A stretch of 64,000 nucleotides of DNA from Inhella crocodyli. GTDB taxonomy: Bacteria > Pseudomonadota > Gammaproteobacteria > Burkholderiales > Burkholderiaceae_C. Positions within the stretch are counted from its first letter, which is position 1; every line of letters begins with the position of its first letter. The stretch spans positions 310,001 through 374,000 of the forward strand of contig NZ_SACM01000004.1 of the NCBI RefSeq assembly GCF_004004565.1. Direction: 5' to 3'. The notes beneath the pieces were generated by a model. The model searched no databases and was not told where the DNA came from. It saw only the letters and a list, made by a program, of their open reading frames with translations. Of the stretch, positions 17,201 through 25,328 are shown piece by piece. Both the position numbers and the translations under genes were made by a program.

Positions 17201-18829
17201 ATGGACCCCACCTCTTTTGACCCCAGCTCGTTGAGCCTTGGCTCAACGGCCACCGACGACGGCGCCGCATCTCAAGCAGCCGAACTTGCCGACCAACGGC
17301 TGTTCGACGAGATCAATGGGTTGCTTGAACTTCCCCCTCACGAGGTAGAGGCGGCCTTGGAGCAGCGGCTTCAGATCGCCAGGGCAGCAGGTCCTGAGAG
17401 CACGCATGAACAAGCCTTCTTGCGCTTGGTGCAGGTGAGAAGCCGAGGCCTGGATGGCGGGTCTGAGGACGGCCTGCAGGCGTGCCACGAGGCCCTTTCT
17501 TTGTTGAAGGGACGAGCGACCGAGTCCGGCCGACTGGCCGCGTTGACCGTTTTGGCCACGCTTCATGGGATTCGTGGAGAACTCGACAAGGCCTTGACGC
17601 TGCTGGAGCCCGTGCTCTCGAGGGCACGGGCCTTGAGCTGGGATTCCTTGCTGGTCTTGGGACTGAACAGCTTTTCGGTCGTGCAGATTCAGTCGGGGGC
17701 ACTCCAGCAAGCCGTCGAGACCTTGACCGAAGCAGCGCAACTGGCCGCCGGCGGCAGCCGCCGCCAAAGGTGCATCGTGCGCAGCAATTTGGCATTGACC
17801 CTGACCAAGTGGGCTCGCGAGCAAAGGGACGAAGGCAATGCTCCGGCGTCCTGGCGAGCGGACGCCGAAAGGGCGGTGTCACTGTTGCGGGAAGAGCTGG
17901 ATGGCATCCACCGCCCCTCCCAAACGTCCGACCGGACGCTGCAATACTGCTTTGGCACTTTGGCGTCGGCCTTGGTGGTTCTGGATGAACTTTCCGAGGC
18001 ACGGACCTTGCTCGAAGAGTTGCGGCCCCTGTATGAGGCCGCCAACGATGCCCGGGCGGTACTTTTCGTGGACACAGAGCTGACACGCATCGCGCTGCAG
18101 CAGCACGACCATGCAGAGGCCGTGCGCCGAGCGGGCATCGGCCTTCGCGAAGGCCAAGCGTCAGGCCACGATGCCGAGCTGGCAGAGCTTTATCGCCTGG
18201 AGGCCGACGCCCTGGAGGCCGTCGGCGACGCGCACGGAGCCCTCCGCTCGTTCCGCCAGTTTCATCGGCTTCATGAACGGAGTGTGTTGAAAACGGCGGC
18301 GTATCGAAGCCAAGCCCTGGCGGTCATGATGGACACCGAGCGCGCGCGTCAAGAGTCCAGGCTCGATGCGCTTACGGGCCTGGCCAATCGCCGTGCTTTC
18401 GACGAAGCCCTTGCCGTGGCGGCGGCCGTTCCGGGGCGCTGGCTCAGCCTCGCTCTGCTGGACTTGGACTTCTTCAAGCAGGTCAACGACACCCACGGGC
18501 ATGGAGGAGGGGATGCCGCTCTGTGCCATGTCGCCGAGTTGCTTCAAAGCCACTTGCGGGCGGGCGACACCGCCGCCCGCCTTGGTGGGGATGAATTTGT
18601 TCTGCTCGTCGCCGGAGGAGAGGCGGCCATCACCAGCTTGTGCTCGCGCTTGCGCTTGGCCTTGCGCGAGTCCAGTCGCCAGAAATGGCCTGAACGAACG
18701 CCACTGACACTGAGCATCGGAATCGCTGTCGACAGCGGGCCGGTTGAACCGCAGGAGTTGATGGCGCGAGCCGACCGAGCCCTCTATGCCGTGAAGGCGA
18801 GAGGCCGAGATGGGCAAGCGTTAGCCTGA
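17201..18829 (+). CDS. diguanylate cyclase with TPR-like N-terminal region
   Basis: A 542-residue cytosolic enzyme making cyclic di-GMP. A helical, TPR-like region (residues about 20-370) precedes a C-terminal GGDEF domain (about 385-540) starting at LDALTGLANRRAF. The active-site GGDEF is at 462-466. The product-inhibition I-site RAGD sits five residues before it (453-456), so the enzyme should be active and feedback-controlled. There are no membrane helices. ATG 17201 is preferred to an upstream frame that runs through non-coding sequence. Third positions are less GC-biased than in its neighbours, suggesting a different origin. Confidence 0.92.
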   Translation: MDPTSFDPSSLSLGSTATDDGAASQAAELADQRLFDEINGLLELPPHEVEAALEQRLQIARAAGPESTHEQAFLRLVQVRSRGLDGGSEDGLQACHEALSLLKGRATESGRLAALTVLATLHGIRGELDKALTLLEPVLSRARALSWDSLLVLGLNSFSVVQIQSGALQQAVETLTEAAQLAAGGSRRQRCIVRSNLALTLTKWAREQRDEGNAPASWRADAERAVSLLREELDGIHRPSQTSDRTLQYCFGTLASALVVLDELSEARTLLEELRPLYEAANDARAVLFVDTELTRIALQQHDHAEAVRRAGIGLREGQASGHDAELAELYRLEADALEAVGDAHGALRSFRQFHRLHERSVLKTAAYRSQALAVMMDTERARQESRLDALTGLANRRAFDEALAVAAAVPGRWLSLALLDLDFFKQVNDTHGHGGGDAALCHVAELLQSHLRAGDTAARLGGDEFVLLVAGGEAAITSLCSRLRLALRESSRQKWPERTPLTLSIGIAVDSGPVEPQELMARADRALYAVKARGRDGQALA

Positions 18830-18887
18830 GCCAGGCGCGGGGCTGTGTCCCCAGGCGCACCTGCGTCAGGCATCGACCTTTGCCCCC

Positions 18888-19076
18888 TCAGCCGTAACAC
18901 TGTCTGAGTGCCGCTTGCTCATGCGTCGTGCTGCCGCCGCCACCACCAAAACGCAGCACGGCCAGCAAGCCGAACACGCCCGCCCAGTCCTTGTCCTTCT
19001 TGTAGGTCCGATCCCGCTCCGCCGCGCTGACGGGCGGCTCGCCCTGGCCCAGGGGCAGCCGCAGCGCATGGCGCAA
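18888..19076 (-). CDS. short ORF, possible gene remnant
   Basis: A 62-codon frame in the 400-bp gap between the diguanylate cyclase and the PilZ gene. It reads like the C-terminal end of a protein: a charged stretch (AAERDRTYKKDKDWAG), a short hydrophobic run (VFGLLAVLRF), a Gly-rich turn and a tail ending QCYG. No ribosome-binding site or family is recognised. It may be the tail of a decayed gene. The rest of the gap holds only GC-rich imperfect hairpins. Confidence 0.25.
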   Translation of the reverse strand: MRHALRLPLGQGEPPVSAAERDRTYKKDKDWAGVFGLLAVLRFGGGGGSTTHEQAALRQCYG

Positions 19077-19230
19077 GGGCCCGCAGTATTGAAGCCCGCG
19101 CCGGGCCCACGGGCCCCGGGGCGACCCTGAAAAGCGCCGGGGCTCCTCCGAAATGGGGAGGAGCGCGGGGGCCCCAAGGCCACCGCCCCCGGCTCAGAAT
19201 GGGGCGTGTTCCAGGGAGAGCCACAAGAGC

Positions 19231-19584
19231 ATGGAATCCATTGCCCTGCGTGAGCAGCGTGCTCACGACCGACGCCCTTTGCGCACGCAGGTGGAGCTGC
19301 TGCTCCCCGGCCGGCCGCCGCTGCCCATGCGCACCACCGACATCAGCCTCTCGGGCATCGGCCTGCTGGCCAGCGCCAACCCGCCCATGGGCTTGCGCGT
19401 GGGCCTGCGCCTGCGGCTGCCCAACCCCCTCTCGCCTTCGGGCCCGCCCACGGTGTTCGAGCTGCAGGCGGTGGTGCGGCACAGCGTGTTCAGCCGCAGC
19501 GAGGGCGCCTACCGAATTGGCATGCAGTTCCAGCAGCCCAGCGACAAGCTGCTGGTGGCCATCGGGAACTACATCGCGGGTTGA
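19231..19584 (+). CDS. PilZ-domain protein
   Basis: A 117-residue single PilZ domain, the usual cyclic di-GMP receptor. The RxxxR switch is REQRAHDRR near the N-terminus (residues 7-15) and the DxSxxG motif is DISLSGIG (38-45). The beta-barrel follows through VRHSVFSR. Proximity to the diguanylate cyclase at 17201 suggests a local c-di-GMP circuit, though the genes are separated. A decayed copy of its C-terminal half lies at 22561-22758. Confidence 0.88.
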   Translation: MESIALREQRAHDRRPLRTQVELLLPGRPPLPMRTTDISLSGIGLLASANPPMGLRVGLRLRLPNPLSPSGPPTVFELQAVVRHSVFSRSEGAYRIGMQFQQPSDKLLVAIGNYIAG

Positions 19585-19605
19585 GCTTGCGGTGGGGCGG
19601 GCGCC

Positions 19606-20904
19606 TCAGGCGGCCGCCACCACTTGCTGGGCCTGTGGCGAGAAGCGTGCTTCGATCAGCCGCACGGCCGTAGCCACGCCGTCTTCGCCAGCCAGCCGCG
19701 CGCTCAGCGCCTGGGCGGCTTGGCGCATCGCGTCCGACCGCGTGGCCTGCCGCAGGGCCTCGGCCACGCGATCGACGGTGGCCCGGCGGCGGGCGATGGG
19801 CGCGGCCGCCACGCCCAAGCGCTGCAGCTCGCGGCCCCAGAGTTCTTGCTCGGCCGTGTGGGCCAGCACCACCGAGGGCACGCCGGCCCGCAGCGCCGCT
19901 TGCGAGGTGCCGGCCCCGCCGTGGTGCAGCACGGCGCCGCAACGCGGAAACACCTGCGCGTGCGGCGCCGCGCTGACGAAGTGCAGCTGCTCGCTGTTGG
20001 CGAACCCCGCAGGAGCGCCGGACGGTGCTTGCACGACGGCTCGCACGTCGGCGGCACGCGCAGCGTCCACGAGCAGGGTCACGGTTCGCGCCTCGTCGTT
20101 GCCGGACATCATGCTGCCCAGGGTCAGGTAGACCGGCGGCGCGCCGGCCGACAAGAAGGCCTCGAGCGACTCGGGCACCGCGCCTTCGGCCACGGAGTCG
20201 GGCGTGTCCAACGGCCCGGTCACTTGGTAGTTCGCGGGCCAGTCGGGGCGGGGCTCGCACAGGGTGGGGCTGACGGCCAGCAGCGTCAGCGCCGGCGAGG
20301 CCCACACGGTGTCGACCACGTCGCCCGCCGGGGGCAGGCCCTGCTGGGCGCGCAAGCGGTCTGCGACCCACTTGAAGTCCCGGTTCAAGACCCAGCGGGC
20401 CAAGCGCCAGGCCAGGCGGTTGCAGAAGGCGCCCCAGTTCGGCACGCCCAGCGGCGGCTGGAAGGCCGAGGGCACCGCGCCGTGGGCCAGGGCCACGCTC
20501 ACGCAGGGGCGGCCCTGCTTCTCGGCCGCGATGGCCAAGGTGTGCAGGATGTAGTGCCCGATGACGAGCTCGTTGTCCGCGCACAGCCGCTCGGACGCGC
20601 GATACATCGCCGCCTCGGCCGGCAGCAAGAGTTGCTCAATGACCAGGCGCGTTTGTCGGCTGACGTTGCGCTCGGCCACGATGGCGGCGCCCCAGCGCTC
20701 GAGCGCGGCGCGGTCGGGCACCACGGGCGAGGCCACCACCTCCAGCGCGTAGGGCACGGTGCCCTGCAGCGCGGCGTAGCGGTCGCTGTCCACGCAGGTG
20801 ACGACCAACGTGACCTCGTGGCCCGCGGCGTGCAGGCCCTGGGCCAGCGCGACGAAGGGGCGGATGTCGCCGTGGCTGCCCCAGGTTTGAAGGCCAATCT
20901 TCAT
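19606..20904 (-). CDS. MGT-type (GT1 family) glycosyltransferase
   Basis: A 432-residue GT-B fold glycosyltransferase. The N-terminal half opens MKIGLQTWGSHGDIRPFVALAQGL, which is typical of UDP-sugar:sterol/macrolide glycosyltransferases. The C-terminal half carries the donor-binding block HHGGAGTSQAALRAGVPSVV (residues about 335-354). It would transfer a sugar to a lipid or other small molecule; the acceptor cannot be told. It is cytosolic or membrane-peripheral. It shares direction with the membrane protein upstream (20939-21328), 34 bp away, so the two probably form an operon. Confidence 0.88.
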   Translation of the reverse strand: MKIGLQTWGSHGDIRPFVALAQGLHAAGHEVTLVVTCVDSDRYAALQGTVPYALEVVASPVVPDRAALERWGAAIVAERNVSRQTRLVIEQLLLPAEAAMYRASERLCADNELVIGHYILHTLAIAAEKQGRPCVSVALAHGAVPSAFQPPLGVPNWGAFCNRLAWRLARWVLNRDFKWVADRLRAQQGLPPAGDVVDTVWASPALTLLAVSPTLCEPRPDWPANYQVTGPLDTPDSVAEGAVPESLEAFLSAGAPPVYLTLGSMMSGNDEARTVTLLVDAARAADVRAVVQAPSGAPAGFANSEQLHFVSAAPHAQVFPRCGAVLHHGGAGTSQAALRAGVPSVVLAHTAEQELWGRELQRLGVAAAPIARRRATVDRVAEALRQATRSDAMRQAAQALSARLAGEDGVATAVRLIEARFSPQAQQVVAAA

Positions 20905-20938
20905 GGGAGATGGAGGGATTGCATCGTGGAGGAAGCCG

Positions 20939-21328
20939 TCAGCCGGGCAGGCCGAGCCAGGTCAGCACCGCCACGCCGGTGAGGCCGATCCAACCGGGGT
21001 GCCGCCCGCGCGTGCCGATCAGCACCAACACGCCCGAGGCCAGCATCGCCCAGGCGATGAGCTTCAACAGGCCCAGGTGAAGCGGGCCGAGCAGGGGCTC
21101 GTTCGCCAGCATCAGCAGCACGCCGGCCACCGCCGCCCCCAGCACCGAGACCACGTGCCACGTGGCCCACAAGATGCGCACGTGGTGCCCCCGCAGCAGC
21201 GTGCCGCCCTGCGTGGGCACCAGGGTGCCTTGCCGAAGGCGAGAGAACACCAAACGCTCGCCGAGCACCGAGTGCACGAGGGCGATGACGACGGTGAGCG
21301 CAGCGGCGGCGGCGAGGGGGGTGTTCAT
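20939..21328 (-). CDS. small integral membrane protein
   Basis: A 129-residue protein with about four hydrophobic segments (residues 5-22, 52-74, 85-103 and 112-127). A polar loop (RLRQGTLVPTQGGTLLRGHH) lies between the first two. No family with known function is recognised. Its position directly upstream of the glycosyltransferase suggests the two act together on a membrane lipid, but that is inference. Confidence 0.75.
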   Translation of the reverse strand: MNTPLAAAAALTVVIALVHSVLGERLVFSRLRQGTLVPTQGGTLLRGHHVRILWATWHVVSVLGAAVAGVLLMLANEPLLGPLHLGLLKLIAWAMLASGVLVLIGTRGRHPGWIGLTGVAVLTWLGLPG

Positions 21329-21604
21329 GGCGGCGGAGTATCGAGTGGCTCTTCGGCCTTCGTGCCGGCTAGCGCCTGATCGGTAAGGGGTAGAGCCAAG
21401 GGTCGCGCAGGGTGCCGGAGGGTGGGATCTGCGCTTGCGGGCCCAACCTCTGGCTCAACAGATGACCCAGGGGGCGGCGGCCTTGGGCCTGGGCTGGGGG
21501 TGCGTCTGCGCCGGTCGAGCCCGAGCGCCGCAGGTACAAATGCCATTCGAGGCCAGCCTTTCACCGCACCCAGGCCCTGCGCTGACGCTCGAAGAGAGGA
21601 ACTC

Positions 21605-22426
21605 ATGAACCGACTGCAACACCGCGTGGCCCTGGTGACTGGGGCTGCGCGCGGCATCGGCGCCGCCATCGCCGAAGCCTTCGCGCGCGAAGGCGCGCAG
21701 GTGCTGGTGTCCGATCTGGACGAAGCCACCGGCCGCGCCACCGCCGAGCGCTTGGGAGCCGCCTGGCTCAAATTGGACGTGCGGGACGAACTGGCCTGGA
21801 TCGGCGCGATGGCCCGCTTGCTGGACACCCACGGCCGCCTGGACGTGCTGGTCAACAACGCCGGCATCAGTGGCCTTGAGGCCGGGGCCGCGCACGACCC
21901 GGAGCACGCGGCCTTGGCCGACTGGCGCGCCGTGATGGCCACCAACCTGGACGGCGTGTTCCTCGGCTGCAAGCACGGCCTGCGCGCCATGCGCCGCACC
22001 ACGCGCAGTGGTGCCATCGTCAACATCGCCTCGCGCAGCGGCGTGGTCGGCATCCCGGCGGCGGCCGCCTACGCCGCGAGCAAAGCCGCTGTGCGCAACC
22101 ACACCAAGACCGTGGCGCTGTACTGCGCCGAGCAGCGCCTGCCCATCCGCTGCAACGCCATCCTGCCCGCGGCCATCCTCACGCCGATGTGGGAGCCGAT
22201 GCTGGGCAGCGGGCCCGAGCGCGAGGCGAACCTGGCCACCTTCGTCGCCGACACGCCGCTGCGCCGCTTCGGTCGGCCCGAGGAAGTGGCGCAAGTCGCC
22301 GTGCTGCTGACCAGCGACGAATGCCCCTACATGACCGGCAGCGAGCTGCACGTGGACGGCGGCCTGCTGGCGGGCAGCGCGGCGGTGCCCGACACCTACC
22401 CGGCCTCCGCGGCGCCATCGGCATGA
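21605..22426 (+). CDS. short-chain dehydrogenase/reductase
   Basis: A 273-residue classical SDR with the cofactor motif TGAARGIG (residues 12-19), LVNNAGI, and the catalytic Tyr156 and Lys160 in YAASK. The C-terminal [16 protein letters not shown] segment is typical. An Asp at the end of strand 2 (SDLDEA) suggests NAD(H) preference. The substrate is unknown. The ATG follows an AGAGAGGAA purine run. Its stop overlaps the start of a truncated GNAT frame. Confidence 0.9.
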   Translation: MNRLQHRVALVTGAARGIGAAIAEAFAREGAQVLVSDLDEATGRATAERLGAAWLKLDVRDELAWIGAMARLLDTHGRLDVLVNNAGISGLEAGAAHDPEHAALADWRAVMATNLDGVFLGCKHGLRAMRRTTRSGAIVNIASRSGVVGIPAAAAYAASKAAVRNHTKTVALYCAEQRLPIRCNAILPAAILTPMWEPMLGSGPEREANLATFVADTPLRRFGRPEEVAQVAVLLTSDECPYMTGSELHVDGGLLAGSAAVPDTYPASAAPSA

Positions 22427-22554
22427 CATCCCCCAGGCCATTGCCGCCGCCCGTGCCGGTCGGTCCGGTGCGCTTGCGGGCCCTGCGCGAGGCCGACCTG
22501 CCCGACTTCTTGGCCTACCGCAGCGACCTCGAGGTGGCGCGCTTCCAGGGCTGA
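22423..22554 (+). pseudogene. 5' fragment of a GNAT acetyltransferase
   Basis: Starts by ATGA overlap with the SDR gene and encodes 43 residues with the opening of a RimJ/RimL-type GNAT (RLRALREADLPDFLAYRSD, then EVARFQG), followed by TGA. The rest of an acetyltransferase domain is missing. Immediately after the stop, in the same frame, comes a PilZ remnant. The simplest reading is that a deletion or recombination replaced the 3' part of this gene. Confidence 0.75.
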
Positions 22555-22560
22555 TCGCCC

Positions 22561-22758
22561 CTGGGCTTGCGTGCGGGCCTGCGCATTCCGCTGCCCAACG
22601 CCCTCTCGGCCACGGCCCCGCCCACGGTGCTCGAGCTGCAAGCCGTGGTGCGGCACAGCGTGTTCAGCAGCCTCGACAACGCGTAACGCATTGGCATGGC
22701 TTTCGTGCAGCCCAGCGACAAGTTGCTGGTGGCCATCGGAAACTCCATCGCGGGTTGA
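22561..22758 (+). pseudogene. decayed PilZ 3' fragment (copy of 19231-19584)
   Basis: Translates as LGLRAGLRIPLPNALS, PPTVLELQAVVRHSVFS, a TAA stop at 22684-22686, then RIGMAFVQPSDKLLVAIGNSIAG. This matches the C-terminal 65 residues of the PilZ protein at 19231-19584 almost throughout. The N-terminal half with both c-di-GMP motifs is absent and an in-frame stop interrupts it, so it is non-functional. It is fused in frame behind the truncated GNAT gene. Confidence 0.85.
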
Positions 22759-22798
22759 GGCCGCCCTTGGTCGTGACCGGGCGAGAAAGGATGCCGAC

Positions 22799-23206
22799 TT
22801 GGTCCAGAAGCTCATCTCAATTGCACTCATGCTTCCGGCCGTGCTGTTGGTCGGCATCCAATGGATCTTGCTTCTCACGGGGTTGCCGAGTGCCTATGGC
22901 GTCGGCGGGCGGTTCGCGATCGCCGAAGTTCTTCTTGTCGCAGGGCTGGCTGCTGCGACTCATCTCATGGCGAAAGCGCGTGGTTGGAGTCCATTGGCCA
23001 AGGCTTGGATCCAAGTTCTGGTGCCAAGCTCGGTATTCCTTGTCGTCCTCGTGCTTTCGTTCGCAACCACGCCGCTGGCTGCAGCCATGGTTCGACATGG
23101 CTACCAGACCGATGCGTACAGACTCAGCCTGGCCGTCACCACTGCGCTGAGTTTCCTTCCGTTGATCTATTTCGGGATCAAGTTCATCAATAGGGACGAC
23201 TGGTGA
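22799..23206 (+). CDS. small integral membrane protein
   Basis: About 135 residues with four hydrophobic helices (residues about 4-22, 34-51, 64-83 and 103-122), ending FINRDDW. A TTG start at 22799 is chosen because a GAAAGGA ribosome-binding site lies eight bases upstream; an internal ATG 30 bases later is an alternative. Third-position GC is lower than in flanking genes. No family is recognised. It follows the GNAT/PilZ remnant, so this stretch looks like a rearranged accessory patch. Confidence 0.65.
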   Translation: MVQKLISIALMLPAVLLVGIQWILLLTGLPSAYGVGGRFAIAEVLLVAGLAAATHLMAKARGWSPLAKAWIQVLVPSSVFLVVLVLSFATTPLAAAMVRHGYQTDAYRLSLAVTTALSFLPLIYFGIKFINRDDW

Positions 23207-23236
23207 GGCCTCCCCTGCCGCCCCGGTTGGCACCAG

Positions 23237-24244
23237 CTAGCGGCGCGCAGAGGGCGCACTCGCAAGTCCCGATGCCTCGGGGTTCAAGCAAGCTTGAAAG
23301 GTAACTAACTGACTTTCGAACGCGCGCGCTGACCCGTCCACCGGGTCCTGAAACGCCAAGCGCCGCGCCAGCAGCATCAAGGGCCGCGCAAAGTCGTCCG
23401 GCCCCTCGGGCTGCAGCACGGGGTACACCCGGTCGCCCACGATGGGCAGGCCCAGCGCGGCCAATTGCGCGCGCAGCTGGTGCTTGCGGCCGGTGACGGG
23501 CGTGAGGCGCAGCAGGGCCACGGCTCGGCCCGGCGCGGCGCCGGGCACGGTGGCGGGCTCCAGCGCGTCGGGGCCTTGCAGCAGCTCCACGAGGGTCTCG
23601 GCGTTGGGCTCGCCCGGCGCCACCTGCATCTGGTGAAAGGCCGCGCCTTCGCCCTGGGGCTCCACCAGGCGGTGGCGGGCGGTGAAGGGAAAGGCCAGGC
23701 CCTCGCGCCAATGCACGACGGCCTCGTACACCTTGTGCACCTGCCGCTCGCGCCACAGGGCTTGGTAGGCAGGGCGGGTGGCGGGGTCGGCCGAGAAGGC
23801 GAGCACGCCGGCGGTGTCGCGGTCCAGGCGGTGCAGGGGGCTCAAGTCGCGCAGGCCCAGCTGCTGCTGCAGGCGCACCAGCACGGTTTCTTGCAGGTGC
23901 CGGCCGCTGGGCGTCACGGCCAGGAAGGGCGGCTTGTCCACCACCACCAGACGCTCGCAGCGGTGCAGCACCACCACCTCGAAGGGCACCCGGGGCTCGG
24001 GCGCGGCGGGGCGGCGCCAGTACCAAAGCAGGGTGCCGGCAGGGCAGGGCGTGGCGGCCTGCACGGGCTGGCCGGCGGCGTTCAGCACGGCCTGCTGCTG
24101 CAGGCGTTCGGGCCAGTCGGTGGCGTGCGGGAAGCGGGCTTGCAGGAAGGCGAGCACGGTGCCCGGCTCGCCGGGGCGCACGCGCACGCGGCTGGGGTTG
24201 ATGCCGTCGCGAGGGGGCGGCGGGGTCAGCGCCTCAGGCTTCAT
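23237..24244 (-). CDS. RluA-family pseudouridine synthase
   Basis: A 335-residue pseudouridine synthase acting on rRNA or tRNA. The catalytic motif HRLDRDTAG is at 138-146 with nucleophile D141. The KVYEAVV and GRKHQLRAQLAALGLPIVGD blocks of the RluA family follow. The N-terminal region (1-85) is S4-like but poorly conserved. The target uridine cannot be told. It overlaps the trhO gene end by 11 bp, linking two RNA-modification enzymes in one operon. Confidence 0.92.
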   Translation of the reverse strand: MKPEALTPPPPRDGINPSRVRVRPGEPGTVLAFLQARFPHATDWPERLQQQAVLNAAGQPVQAATPCPAGTLLWYWRRPAAPEPRVPFEVVVLHRCERLVVVDKPPFLAVTPSGRHLQETVLVRLQQQLGLRDLSPLHRLDRDTAGVLAFSADPATRPAYQALWRERQVHKVYEAVVHWREGLAFPFTARHRLVEPQGEGAAFHQMQVAPGEPNAETLVELLQGPDALEPATVPGAAPGRAVALLRLTPVTGRKHQLRAQLAALGLPIVGDRVYPVLQPEGPDDFARPLMLLARRLAFQDPVDGSARAFESQLVTFQACLNPEASGLASAPSARR

Positions 24245-25070
24245 CGAGCCGCTTCGCGCGGGCCAGGCGCCAGGCCTCGTCGGGCAGGGCGGGGTCGAAC
24301 ACGGCCTCGGCGTCGGTGCCGGTTTCTTGCAGGCGGGCGTCGAGCGCGATGCGCTTGTCGAACACGAAGCACTCGCCCTCCCAGTCGCGGTCGGCGTCGG
24401 GCAGGGTTTGGAGGTGGTTCAGGATGCCGCCGTCCAGCTGGAACACGGTGAGCCCGAGGCTGCGCATCCAGGGCGCGGTTTTGTCGCAGCGCACGCCGCC
24501 GGTGCAGTACATGGCCACGGGACGCTGCGCGGCGCGCCAGGCGGGCGCGTGGGTTTCGACGTAGGCCACGAAGTCGCGGAAGTGCTGCACGCCGGGGTCC
24601 ACCGCGCCGCGAAAGCGGCCCAGGCGCCATTCGAAGTGGTTGCGGTTGTCCAGCAGCACCACGTCGTCGCGCGCCATCAGCTCGCGCCAGGCCTGCGGGC
24701 TGAGGTGGCTGGCGTCGTGCTCGTCGGGCGCGGGCAGCGCGGCCGCGGCAGGCAGGTCCAGCGCCACGATCTCGGGCTTCACGCTGACCTTCAAGCGCCC
24801 GAAGGGCGGCGTGACGCAGGCGCTGTGCTTGAAGCGCAAGGGGCGGGCGGCGTCGCTCAAGGTTCGAGACGCTTGCAGCGCGGCCTCGAAGGCCTGCACC
24901 GCCTCTGGCGCGCCGGCCACGGCGCCGTTGATGCCCTCGGGGGCCAGCACGATCAGGCCGGTGAGGCCCTGCGCCATGGCGCGCACCTGCGCGGCCAGGG
25001 CCACGGGGTCGGCCACGGGCCAGAAGCGGTAGAAGCTGCTGTGCAGCAGGGCGGCGGGCGTGGGGGGCAT
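24234..25070 (-). CDS. trhO: tRNA uridine-34 hydroxylase TrhO (rhodanese family)
   Basis: A 278-residue UPF0176/TrhO protein: an N-terminal acylphosphatase-like domain (residues 1-110, GLIVLAPEGINGAV) and a rhodanese domain (about 130-230) with the active-site loop CTGGVRCDK. Catalytic C189 and C195 are both present. TrhO makes 5-hydroxyuridine at the wobble position of tRNAs. It sits upstream of the pseudouridine synthase, transcribed together with it. Confidence 0.93.
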   Translation of the reverse strand: MPPTPAALLHSSFYRFWPVADPVALAAQVRAMAQGLTGLIVLAPEGINGAVAGAPEAVQAFEAALQASRTLSDAARPLRFKHSACVTPPFGRLKVSVKPEIVALDLPAAAALPAPDEHDASHLSPQAWRELMARDDVVLLDNRNHFEWRLGRFRGAVDPGVQHFRDFVAYVETHAPAWRAAQRPVAMYCTGGVRCDKTAPWMRSLGLTVFQLDGGILNHLQTLPDADRDWEGECFVFDKRIALDARLQETGTDAEAVFDPALPDEAWRLARAKRLDEA

Positions 25071-25328
25071 GGGGCGATTGTCCGAGCGCGGTGAACCCGC
25101 ACGGGCGCTGCGCCGCTGCGTCCGCCCAGGGGGTGCAGCAACACCAGCATGCCAACCGCCGAGCGGCGTTCAAACGGCGACTTAGAGCCCGCAACCCAAG
25201 TTCTGTGCGGGAAAGTCCTTCCCCGTTTTAGGGTCGTGAAAACCCGATCTGTGGCGGCGCGGTAACCCCAACGTCACATCGCGTCGATATGGTGCGCGGC
25301 TTCGTCAAAAACTGAGCCGAGGTTCGTG

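Noticed and set aside
25071-25328. Riboswitch in the endonuclease leader
   Set aside because: A small GGGAA/TTCCC hairpin is present, but no known aptamer pattern could be recognised.
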